From assembly GCA_045614225.1 (NCBI GenBank), contig JAZLCO010000005.1, forward strand, positions 1 through 12,799: a stretch of 12,799 nt of DNA, in the 5' to 3' direction. This DNA comes from UBA9715 sp045614225 (GTDB lineage Bacteria; Actinomycetota; Coriobacteriia; Coriobacteriales; Eggerthellaceae). The notes beneath the pieces are model-generated. The model had not been told where the DNA came from. It saw only the letters and a program-made list of their open reading frames with translations, and did not search any database. A program made the translations under genes and the position numbers. This document shows positions 6,525 through 12,799 of this stretch, in pieces (within the stretch, counting starts at the first letter, position 1; the number at the start of each line of letters is the position of its first letter).

Positions 6525-8115
6525 GCAGTACGGTATTCACGCATCGGAAATCGTCTACAACCCCTCCTACGAAATGCTGTTCGAAGAGGAGATGAAACCC
6601 GAGCTCACCGGCTATGACAAGGGTCAGCTCACCGAGCTGGACGCCGTCAACGTCATGACCGGCATCTTCACGGGCCGCTCCCCCAAGGACAAGTACATCG
6701 TCATGGACGAGAACTCCAAGGACACCGTCTGGTGGACGACCGAGGGTTACCCCAACGACAACCACGAGATGTCCGAGGAAACCTGGGCTGCCATGAAGGA
6801 CGTCGCCGTCAAGCAGCTCGACGGCAAGCGCCTGTTCGTGGTCGATGCTTTCTGCGGCGCCAACGCCGACACGCGCATGGCCGTGCGCTTCATCCTCGAG
6901 GTTGCCTGGCAGGCCCACTTCATCAAGAACATGTTCATCGTCCCGACCGATGAAGAGCTCGAGAGCTTCGAGCCCGACTTCGTGTGCTACAACGCCTCGA
7001 AGGCCAAGGTCGAGAACTACAAGGACTACGGTCTGAACTCCGAGACGGTCGTCGCGTTCAACGTTTCGAGCAAGGAGCAGGTCATCATCAACACCTGGTA
7101 CGGTGGCGAGATGAAGAAGGGCATGTTCTCGATGATGAACTACTACCTGCCGCTCAAGGGCATCGCCGCCATGCACTGCTCGGCGAACACCGACATGAAC
7201 GGCGAGCACACCGCCATCTTCTTCGGCCTGTCCGGCACCGGCAAGACCACGCTGTCGACCGACCCGAAGCGCCTGCTCATCGGCGATGACGAGCACGGCT
7301 GGGACGACGACGGCGTGTTCAACTTCGGGGGCGGTTGCTACGCGAAGGTCATCAACCTCGACCCCGAGTCCGAGCCCGATATCTACAACGCCATCAAGCG
7401 CAACGCCCTGCTCGAGAACGTCACGTGCGACGAGAACGGCAAGCTCGACTTCGCCGACAAGAGCGTCACCGAGAACACCCGCGTGTCCTACCCGATCGAC
7501 CACATCGAGAAGATCGTCAAGAACGTGCGCCCGATCTCGTCCGGCCCGGCTGCCGACAACGTCATCTTCCTGTCGGCTGACGCGTTCGGCGTTCTGCCGC
7601 CGGTCTCGATCCTCACGCCCGAGCAGACGAAGTACTACTTCCTGTCCGGCTTCACGGCGAAGCTCGCCGGCACCGAGCGCGGCATCACCGAGCCCACCCC
7701 GACGTTCTCCGCTTGCTTCGGCCAGGCGTTCCTCGAGCTGCACCCGACGAAGTACGCCGAGGAGCTCGTCAAGCGCATGGAGCAGTCTGGCGCCAAGGCC
7801 TACCTGGTCAACACCGGCTGGAACGGCACCGGTAAGCGCATCTCCATCAAGGATACGCGCGGCATCATCGACGCCATCCTCGACGGCAGCGTGCTGGAGG
7901 CCCCGACCAAGATGATCCCGGTCTTCAACTTCGAGGTTCCCACCGAGCTGCCCGGCGTCGACCCGGCCATCCTCGACCCGCGTGACACCTATGCCGACGC
8001 CGCCGAGTGGGATGCCAAGGCTGAAGACCTGGCTGGCCGCTTCATCAAGAACTTCGTGAAGTACGAGACCAACGAGGCCGGCAAGGCTCTCGTGGCTGCA
8101 GGTCCGCAGCTCTAA
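6508..8115 (+). CDS. pckA: Phosphoenolpyruvate carboxykinase (ATP)
   Basis: Interconverts oxaloacetate + ATP and PEP + CO2 + ADP in the cytosol. This is the entry to gluconeogenesis; in many anaerobes it runs in reverse as a CO2-fixing, ATP-yielding step of succinate formation. The protein is 535 residues, typical for the ATP-dependent class. Motifs: GIFTGRSPKDKYIV near the N-terminus, GGEMKKGMFSMMNYYLP, the kinase P-loop GLSGTGKTT (240-248), the metal/substrate segment LIGDDEHGWDDDGVFNFGGG, and GTGKRISIKDTR near the C-terminus. The start ATG has AAGGAG 9 nt upstream. It is transcribed away from the NSS transporter and closed by a strong terminator, so it is probably monocistronic. Codon use is strongly C-ending, consistent with high expression. 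Confidence 0.98.
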   Translation: MAINLEQYGIHASEIVYNPSYEMLFEEEMKPELTGYDKGQLTELDAVNVMTGIFTGRSPKDKYIVMDENSKDTVWWTTEGYPNDNHEMSEETWAAMKDVAVKQLDGKRLFVVDAFCGANADTRMAVRFILEVAWQAHFIKNMFIVPTDEELESFEPDFVCYNASKAKVENYKDYGLNSETVVAFNVSSKEQVIINTWYGGEMKKGMFSMMNYYLPLKGIAAMHCSANTDMNGEHTAIFFGLSGTGKTTLSTDPKRLLIGDDEHGWDDDGVFNFGGGCYAKVINLDPESEPDIYNAIKRNALLENVTCDENGKLDFADKSVTENTRVSYPIDHIEKIVKNVRPISSGPAADNVIFLSADAFGVLPPVSILTPEQTKYYFLSGFTAKLAGTERGITEPTPTFSACFGQAFLELHPTKYAEELVKRMEQSGAKAYLVNTGWNGTGKRISIKDTRGIIDAILDGSVLEAPTKMIPVFNFEVPTELPGVDPAILDPRDTYADAAEWDAKAEDLAGRFIKNFVKYETNEAGKALVAAGPQL

Positions 8116-8156
8116 GCTCGCAAGCGCGATAGTTCTCAGCGCGATAGCTTACCTGG

Positions 8157-8186
8157 ACGGCCCCGGATTTCCGGGTCCGTTTTCTT
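8157..8186 (+). terminator. Rho-independent terminator of pckA
   Basis: The stem ACGG-C-CCCGGA pairs with TCCGGG-T-CCGT: 10 pairs with one C/T mismatch and a 2-nt loop (8157-8180), followed by TTTTCTT. It begins about 40 nt after the pckA stop codon. This is the clearest intrinsic terminator in the window. Confidence 0.85.
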
Positions 8187-8300
8187 GTCCCTAGTTTCCG
8201 GGACCGATTTCTATTATGCCCAGTTTCCGGGGCCGTTTTCTTGTCCTTAGCTCCTGGGACCGATTTCTTTTATTCCCAGTTTCCAGGGCTGTTTTTGTTT
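8187..8300 (+). repeat. Ladder of four further hairpin repeats after the pckA terminator
   Basis: Anchored on TTTCC-GGG, the units follow the terminator at 8195, 8224, 8250 and 8280, with alternating 26-30 bp spacing and a composite period of about 56 bp. Each unit forms a short stem: GTCCC/GGGAC (8187-8204), GCCC/GGGC, GTCC/GGAC, then CCC/GGG. Each stem is followed by a T-rich tail such as GTTTTCTT or ATTTCTTTT. The repeat family is distinct from the other two in the window. The rest of the gap to 8357 is unremarkable. Confidence 0.7.
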
Positions 8301-8357
8301 CCCGACGCAATTGCGACTAGCGATTCAAGCCGCGATGCGCTATCGTGACAACAAAAA

Positions 8358-8371
8358 TTGAAGCGTATCAA
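8358..8371 (+). promoter_or_regulatory. Putative LacI-family operator upstream of the regulator gene
   Basis: TTGAAGCGTATCAA matches the operator before the isomerase gene at 13 of 14 positions. It is an imperfect palindrome centred on CG and ends 29 bp before the regulator start codon. This suggests autoregulation. Confidence 0.7.
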
Positions 8372-8400
8372 TTTATGTGAAATGACACTCAGGTGATGCT

Positions 8401-9456
8401 ATGGCCAATGTGAAAATAAGCGACGTCGCACGTGAAGCGGGCGTTTCGCTCGGAACCGTCTCGAACGCGCTCAACCACCCCGAAAAGGTCAAACCCGACA
8501 AGCTTGCGCTCATCAACGAGACGATCGAGCGGCTCGGCTACGTCCCCAACCAGGGAGCGCGACAGCTCGCCGGCGGTAAGAGCCGCACGTTCGGGCTCGT
8601 GCTTCCCCGCCTTGACCACGCATTCTCACTCCAAATCGCGAACGGCGCACAATCCGAGGCGCTTGCACACGGATACACCGTGCTCATCGCCAACGCTGGC
8701 AACGATGACATCCTCGAAGACCAATACATGAGCTATTTCCTCGGTGCCCAAGTTGACGGCGTGCTCGTCCAGCCGATGGCGGACGTGTCCTGGAAACCGG
8801 CGCATCAAGCATCGCTGATTCCAACCGTGTACCTCGACATCCACGGCACAACTCCCGGCGTCTACGTCGCCGCCGACAACGAGAAACAAGGTCACCAGAT
8901 AGTCGAGCATGCAATTGAGCGCGGCGCAAAGCACATCGCCGTCGTCGGGAACGCGCAATTCGTGCAGCTCAAACTGCGTGTACGCGGCATTTGCGACGCC
9001 GCTCGAGAAGCCGGGATGAACGTCGAGCTCATCGGACAAGGAGACTGGAACAGTGCCGCAGACGGTTTCGAGGTGGGCGCCATGCTCGCAAGCCGCGATG
9101 CCAGCAAACGCCCCGACTTCGCCATTGGCTTGACCGATGTTTTGGCCACGGGCATCATCGACGGCGTGCAGTCTACGGGTCTGAACGTGCCCGACGACAT
9201 GCTCGTTGCCGGCTGCGATGGAAACCCGCTGGCGTGGGGCGGCACGGTGCCCCTCACCACCATCATGAGCCCTGGGTTCGCAATCGGGCAACGCGGCGTG
9301 CAGCTCCTCATCGCCCAAATCGAGGGCAAGAAACTCAAGAAGACGCACCAAGACCTTGTCGAATCAGACATCGTCGCACGCCTGAGCACCGCTGCCTCGA
9401 AGAAACAGCGCAAGCAAGCCGACACGCCTGATTTGAACCTGGGAGATTACCTCTAG
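8401..9456 (+). CDS. LacI-family transcriptional regulator of the adjacent deoxy-sugar genes
   Basis: A 351-residue LacI/GalR-type repressor. The N-terminal helix-turn-helix spans about residues 5-25 (ISDVAREAGVSLGTVSNALN). The hinge helix follows (PNQGARQLAG, 49-58) with Leu56, the position that intercalates at the central CG step of LacI-type operators. From about 62 onward is a periplasmic-binding-protein-like sugar sensor domain. The C-terminus has an unusual Lys/Gln-rich tail after about 330. The start is ATG 8401; the ribosome site (AGGTG, 8391-8395) is weak. The gene precedes the isomerase-kinase-aldolase genes on the same strand, separated by 203 bp containing two operators. It most likely represses them until a sugar or sugar-phosphate inducer binds. 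The ligand is probably L-rhamnose or a derivative (inference from the neighbours). Confidence 0.95.
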   Translation: MANVKISDVAREAGVSLGTVSNALNHPEKVKPDKLALINETIERLGYVPNQGARQLAGGKSRTFGLVLPRLDHAFSLQIANGAQSEALAHGYTVLIANAGNDDILEDQYMSYFLGAQVDGVLVQPMADVSWKPAHQASLIPTVYLDIHGTTPGVYVAADNEKQGHQIVEHAIERGAKHIAVVGNAQFVQLKLRVRGICDAAREAGMNVELIGQGDWNSAADGFEVGAMLASRDASKRPDFAIGLTDVLATGIIDGVQSTGLNVPDDMLVAGCDGNPLAWGGTVPLTTIMSPGFAIGQRGVQLLIAQIEGKKLKKTHQDLVESDIVARLSTAASKKQRKQADTPDLNLGDYL

Positions 9457-9593
9457 GCAATTCGGCTTGACAGCATGGACATGCGAGCTTGACAGAGCAA
9501 ACGCGCAAGCGCCCGTCCACAAAGCACCACGAACAACGCCGTTCAAGGGAGAATCGGTACCGCTCGGGAAAACTGAAAAATTTCCTCGCAATT

Positions 9594-9607
9594 TTGAAGC
9601 GTTTCAA
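9594..9607 (+). promoter_or_regulatory. Putative LacI-family operator O1 upstream of the isomerase gene
   Basis: TTGAAGCGTTTCAA is a palindrome (one mismatched pair) centred on CG, typical of LacI-family sites. It lies 33 bp centre-to-centre from the second site, about three helical turns. The AT-rich stretch between them (9608-9626) probably contains the promoter, but -35/-10 boxes are not clear. Confidence 0.8.
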
Positions 9608-9626
9608 TTACAATTCAATTACAGAT

Positions 9627-9640
9627 TTGAAACGCTTCAA
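9627..9640 (+). promoter_or_regulatory. Putative LacI-family operator O2 next to the isomerase ribosome site
   Basis: TTGAAACGCTTCAA is the exact reverse complement of O1. It ends 4 bp before the Shine-Dalgarno sequence, so bound repressor would cover or sit just downstream of the transcription start. Confidence 0.8.
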
Positions 9641-9644
9641 AAAC

Positions 9645-9651
9645 AAGGAGG
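9645..9651 (+). promoter_or_regulatory. Ribosome binding site deciding the isomerase start
   Basis: AAGGAGG, 8 nt before ATG 9660. The open frame reaches back to a TTG at 9489, but that extension runs through both operators, has no ribosome site and encodes a basic, non-family sequence. Confidence 0.85.
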
Positions 9652-9659
9652 TTCCTTAC

Positions 9660-11081
9660 ATGCTCGTCGAGACAAAAGCACGTGCAGCGGTCTTCTCAAT
9701 TGCGCTTGGCGCATACCTGCCCCAGTTCCCCGAACTGGTGCCTGAATTCGAAGCCCAATACGAGGCTTTCAAGGCGACGATTCCCAACACCGTTGAAATC
9801 ATCGACGGCGGCCTCTGCACCACCAAGGAAGCCGCTGCTGCCGCAGGCGACAAGTTCCGCGCAGCTGACGTCGACATCGTGTTCTGCCAGCTTCTCACCT
9901 ATGCGACCAGCTACAACATGCTGCCCGCCATCCGCGATCTCAACGTTCCCGTCGTGCTCGTCAACCTCCAGAAAGTGCGCTGCCTCGACTTCGAGACCGC
10001 CGGCACGGCCGAGTGGCTGGGCATCGGCTACGCAGGTGGCGCCGTGGGCGAGATGGTGGCCGACCTCAACCGCGCTGGCAAGCGCCATGCCGTCATCACC
10101 GGCGTCGTCGAAGGCGGCGATCCCCAGGTTGCTGCCGAAATCGAGGACTGGTGCCGCGCTGCACAGGTGCGCCGCCGTCTGCGCTACACCAACCTCGCGC
10201 AAATCGGCCGCCCCTACCCCGGCATGATGGACCTCTACATCGATGAGACCAACCTCTACCACCGCATGGGCCTTTACACCAAACAGTTCGACGGGGAGAA
10301 GATGTGGGCCATCGCCGATGACACCACCGACGAGGATGTCACCGCCGCCAAGGTTGCCGACATCCACGACACCTTCGACATCATCGGCGACTACGACGAA
10401 GCGAGCATCCACGAGATGGCGCGCTATGTCGTCGCGTTCGAGCAGTGGGTCAAGGACGAGGAGCTGGGCTTTGTGGCTAGCCACTACGACGGCTTCGCGC
10501 AGGGCAAGGCCGGCGTGCTCGACTCCATGCTCATTCCCGCGTTCTCGATGCTCATCAAGCAGGGCATTGCCTGCGCTGTGGAAGGCGACATCAAGGTCGC
10601 CATGGGCATGAGCATCATGAAAACCATCAGCGGTGCCTGCCAGCTCTCCGAGTTCTACACGTTCGATTTCAACGACGACGTGGTGCTCATCGGCCACTCC
10701 GGTTCGGGCGACGCGGACTTCTCGACCGCGCGCAAGGCCTCCATGGAGATCGTGCCCGTATTCCACGGCAAGGCGGGCGGCGGTTTCCTCACCCGCTTCT
10801 ACCCCAAGGCCGGCCCCGTCACCTATCTCGGCATCACGCAGGATGCCGACGGGAACTTCAAGTTCGTCGTGAGCGAGGGCGTCATCGAAGACGGTCCCAC
10901 GCTGGGCAACGGCGACACCACCTTCCGCACGCGCTTCTCGATTGGTGCGCGCGAGTGGAACAACCGCTGGTGCGAATGCGGCCCGACGCACCACTTCGCC
11001 GCCGCACAGGGCAGCTGGACCGACACCATCCTTAAGGTCGCGAAGATTCTGGATGTGCCGGTCGAGGTGGTCTGCCGTTAA
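9660..11081 (+). CDS. L-fucose/L-arabinose isomerase-superfamily protein, probable 6-deoxyhexose (rhamnose?) isomerase
   Basis: A 473-residue aldose-ketose isomerase of the L-fucose/L-arabinose isomerase superfamily. It is shorter than E. coli FucI (591) and close to AraA (about 500). Visible are an N-terminal Rossmann-like region with TYATSYNMLPAIRDLNVPVV, EGDIKVAMG with Glu308 at the AraA/FucI metal-ligand position, a GHSGSGDADFS segment where the second acidic ligand is expected, and CGPTHHF with His444/His445 at the terminal metal-ligand position. It sits directly before rhaB and a RhaD-like aldolase. It therefore probably converts L-rhamnose to L-rhamnulose in place of RhaA, though L-fucose or another aldose is possible. 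It is not the RhaA/xylose-isomerase TIM-barrel type: no matching motifs are seen. The family is sure; the substrate is inferred from the neighbours. Confidence 0.85.
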   Translation: MLVETKARAAVFSIALGAYLPQFPELVPEFEAQYEAFKATIPNTVEIIDGGLCTTKEAAAAAGDKFRAADVDIVFCQLLTYATSYNMLPAIRDLNVPVVLVNLQKVRCLDFETAGTAEWLGIGYAGGAVGEMVADLNRAGKRHAVITGVVEGGDPQVAAEIEDWCRAAQVRRRLRYTNLAQIGRPYPGMMDLYIDETNLYHRMGLYTKQFDGEKMWAIADDTTDEDVTAAKVADIHDTFDIIGDYDEASIHEMARYVVAFEQWVKDEELGFVASHYDGFAQGKAGVLDSMLIPAFSMLIKQGIACAVEGDIKVAMGMSIMKTISGACQLSEFYTFDFNDDVVLIGHSGSGDADFSTARKASMEIVPVFHGKAGGGFLTRFYPKAGPVTYLGITQDADGNFKFVVSEGVIEDGPTLGNGDTTFRTRFSIGAREWNNRWCECGPTHHFAAAQGSWTDTILKVAKILDVPVEVVCR

Positions 11082-11095
11082 GGACGTGTTCGAGC

Positions 11096-11125
11096 AATAA
11101 CCAAAATGCGACCCATTTGGTTATT
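11096..11125 (+). other. Intercistronic stem-loop between isomerase gene and rhaB
   Basis: AATAACCAA(A)ATG pairs with CATTTGGTTATT: about 12 pairs with one bulged A and a 5-nt loop. It fills most of the 58-bp gap and ends 2 nt before the rhaB ribosome site (AAAGGA, 11128-11133). There is no U-tract, so it is more likely an mRNA processing or stability element, or a device lowering kinase expression, than a terminator. Confidence 0.65.
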
Positions 11126-11139
11126 CGAAAGGAAGCGAC

Positions 11140-12615
11140 ATGACAGAAATGCGTTACTACCTAGCCATCGATATCGGAGCGTCGAGCGGACGCCACGTCC
11201 TCGGCCATGTGGAAGACGGCAAGATCGTCCTCGAGGAGATGCACCGCTTCGACAACATCCAGCAACGTCGCCGCGGCCATGACTGCTGGGACATCAACAT
11301 GCTGTGGAAGAACGTGCTCGCCGGCATCGAAGCATGCCGTGCTGCCGGCAAGATCCCCGAGTCGCTCGGCATCGACACGTGGGGCGTCGACTTCGTCCTT
11401 CTCGATGCGGAAGGAAAGCGCATCGGCGATGCAGTCGCCTACCGCGACGAGCGCACGCAGGCCGTTGCAGCTGCGGTCGACGAGAAAATCGGCCTGTCCA
11501 AGCTCTACGAGAAGACGGGCATCCAGCGCCAGGAGTTCAACACTATCTACCAGCTCGCCGCGCTCGCGCAGGAGCACCCCGAGGAGCTCGCACGGGCAGA
11601 GCGTTTCCTCATGATTCCCGAGTATCTGAACTACCTGCTCACCGGCAAAATGGTGAACGAGTACACCAACGCCACCACGACGGGTTTGCTCAACGCCCGC
11701 ACGATGCAATGGGACCCCGACGTGCTCGAAGCATTGAACATCCCCGCAAAGATCTTCGGACCCGCCTCGATGCCGGGTTCGAGCTTGGGTCACTTCACAG
11801 ATGCCGTCGCGCAGCTCGTGGGATACGACTGCAAGGTCGTCCTCCCCGCCACGCACGACACGGGTTCGGCGTTCCTCGCAGTGCCCGCGCAAGATGACGA
11901 CGCAGTCTACCTCTCGAGCGGCACATGGAGCCTGCTGGGCGTCGAGAACAAGGAGCCCATCACGACCGAGGCGAGCCGCCTGCAGAACTTCACGAACGAA
12001 GGCGGATACCAGAAACGCTACCGCTACCTCAAGAACATCATGGGCTTGTGGATGATCCAGTCGATCCGCCGCGAGCTCAACGGCATCGACTACGTCGAGG
12101 GCAAAGGTGCCGGCCGCGAGCGTGCCGAGCACACCATCGGATTCGGCGACCTCATCGAGATGGCGCGCGAGGAAGAGCAGAAGGCACAAGGCGTGCCCGC
12201 ACCCCGCGTGAACGTCAACGACGACCGATTCCTCGCCCCCGAAAGCATGATCGAGGAAATCAAGGCGGCATGCCGCGAGTCCAACCAAACGGTCCCCGAG
12301 ACCACCGGCGCGGTCATGCGTTGCGTCTACGAGAGCCTGACGAGCTGCTACGCCGATGCAATCGCCGAGCTCTCGAAGCTTACCGGACGCACCTACACAA
12401 GCGTTAACGTTGTCGGCGGCGGCTGCCAAGACGCCTACCTCAACGACATGACGGCCCGCGCCTGCGGCATCCCCGTTTTCGCCGGGCCCATCGAAGGAAC
12501 GAGCCTGGGCAACCTCATCGTCCAGATGATCCAGGGCGGCGAGTTCACCGACCTGCAGGAAGCCCGTGCAGCAATCAGGGATTCCTTCGATGTCAAGATG
12601 CATGAACCGAGATAA
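11140..12615 (+). CDS. rhaB: Rhamnulokinase
   Basis: Phosphorylates L-rhamnulose at O1 with ATP in the cytosol. It belongs to the FGGY sugar kinase family, and its 491 residues are close to E. coli RhaB (489). Motifs in order: the phosphate-1 loop IDIGASSGR (10-18), IDTWGVDFVLLD (a RhaB hallmark), AYRDERT, the NATTTGLLNA segment, catalytic Asp240 in THDTGSAF, YLSSGTWSLLG (phosphate-2 region), ITNEGG-like FTNEGGYQKRYRYLKNIMGLWMIQ, and VVGGGCQD in the adenosine-binding region. The start is ATG 11140 with AAAGGA 6 nt upstream; a second ATG at 11149 is less well placed. It is cotranscribed with the isomerase across a 58-bp gap. RhaB-type motifs continue through the whole protein, so it is a better match to rhamnulokinase than to fuculokinase or xylulokinase. 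Confidence 0.94.
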   Translation: MTEMRYYLAIDIGASSGRHVLGHVEDGKIVLEEMHRFDNIQQRRRGHDCWDINMLWKNVLAGIEACRAAGKIPESLGIDTWGVDFVLLDAEGKRIGDAVAYRDERTQAVAAAVDEKIGLSKLYEKTGIQRQEFNTIYQLAALAQEHPEELARAERFLMIPEYLNYLLTGKMVNEYTNATTTGLLNARTMQWDPDVLEALNIPAKIFGPASMPGSSLGHFTDAVAQLVGYDCKVVLPATHDTGSAFLAVPAQDDDAVYLSSGTWSLLGVENKEPITTEASRLQNFTNEGGYQKRYRYLKNIMGLWMIQSIRRELNGIDYVEGKGAGRERAEHTIGFGDLIEMAREEEQKAQGVPAPRVNVNDDRFLAPESMIEEIKAACRESNQTVPETTGAVMRCVYESLTSCYADAIAELSKLTGRTYTSVNVVGGGCQDAYLNDMTARACGIPVFAGPIEGTSLGNLIVQMIQGGEFTDLQEARAAIRDSFDVKMHEPR

Positions 12616-12663
12616 CGAAAACCAAGGATTCGATAAAAGCATTTCGAGAAAGGGTTGGAAGAG

Positions 12664-12799
12664 ATGGATGTAATCAACAGCGTACAGGACGCCATCGGCC
12701 AAGGCGTCACAGCGGTCAAGGGCGCCGTTTCGGGCGTCGCCGTCGAGAACCAGGCTTTCATGCGTGGCTTCATCCGCCTGTGCAGCGACGGATGGCTGC
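12664..12799 (+). CDS. rhaD: Rhamnulose-1-phosphate aldolase, 5' end only
   Basis: Only the first 45 codons are in the window. After a short N-terminal extension, residues about 32-45 (AFMRGFIRLCSDGWL) match the start of E. coli RhaD (FVQGMIKATTDAWL), which leads into the class II aldolase fold. The expected role is zinc-dependent cleavage of L-rhamnulose-1-phosphate to DHAP and L-lactaldehyde. The gene lies 48 bp after rhaB; GGAAGAG and AAAGGG precede the ATG. The call rests on a short stretch plus the strong operon context. FucA fits less well because its N-terminus lacks this pattern. Confidence 0.75.
   Translation, partial: MDVINSVQDAIGQGVTAVKGAVSGVAVENQAFMRGFIRLCSDGWL

Noticed and set aside
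6421..7743. 440-residue minus-strand open frame opposite pckA (and similar long antisense frames opposite the isomerase gene and rhaB)
   Set aside because: Strongly C-ending codon use in high-GC genes leaves the antisense strand open. The translations are Val/Asp/Leu-rich with no family features.
9467..9494. Two perfect TTGACA -35 boxes, in GCTTGACAG direct repeats 22 bp apart, after the LacI-family gene
   Set aside because: No acceptable -10 box lies 16-18 bp downstream of either, and they are over 150 bp before the isomerase start. The operators and AT-rich promoter region near 9600 fit better.
9489..9659. N-terminal extension of the isomerase to 530 residues
   Set aside because: It starts at a TTG without ribosome site and runs through two operators. 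ATG 9660 has a strong AAGGAGG.

Overview
This window is high-GC bacterial chromosome. The tightly packed genes, strong Shine-Dalgarno sites and protein set (E. coli-type GAPDH, ATP-dependent PEP carboxykinase, bacterial NSS transporter, glutaminase-less asparagine-synthase homologue) fit an anaerobic gut actinobacterium of the class Coriobacteriia. That placement is inference from gene content and composition. No rRNA, tRNA, phage, transposase or CRISPR was recognised.

Left part (1-3966, all minus strand, read right to left). A GATase-truncated asparagine-synthase-like protein is followed by a G3E/CobW GTPase with a very His-rich loop, then by glyceraldehyde-3-phosphate dehydrogenase (gapA, 3' end outside the window). 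gapA has its own plausible promoter. The GAPDH lacks the Asp that normally selects NAD+.

Middle (3967-8400). An 800-bp gene-free stretch holds candidate regulatory sequence and an array of 42-bp repeats with palindromic junctions and inverted copies. Next come an NSS-family Na+/amino-acid symporter (minus) and, divergently, pckA (plus). The NSS-pckA gap carries a second repeat family of three 45-48 bp units. A strong terminator follows pckA, then a third repeat family, a ladder of small hairpins with T-rich tails.

Right part (8358-12799, plus strand). This is a deoxy-sugar catabolic locus: a LacI-family regulator, an isomerase of the L-fucose/L-arabinose isomerase superfamily, rhamnulokinase (rhaB) and the start of a RhaD-type aldolase. 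Three near-identical palindromes with a TTGAA-n-CG-n-TTCAA core, one before the regulator gene and two before the isomerase gene, are very likely its operators. Kinase and aldolase point to L-rhamnose, giving isomerisation to L-rhamnulose, phosphorylation, then cleavage to DHAP and L-lactaldehyde. The isomerase is not of the usual RhaA type, so it is either a non-orthologous replacement or a sign of a different or broader 6-deoxyhexose substrate.

The DHAP produced, GAPDH and PEP carboxykinase would all meet in the glycolytic/gluconeogenic trunk. The NSS carrier would import amino acids that also feed it. The least explained material is the three distinct intergenic repeat families.
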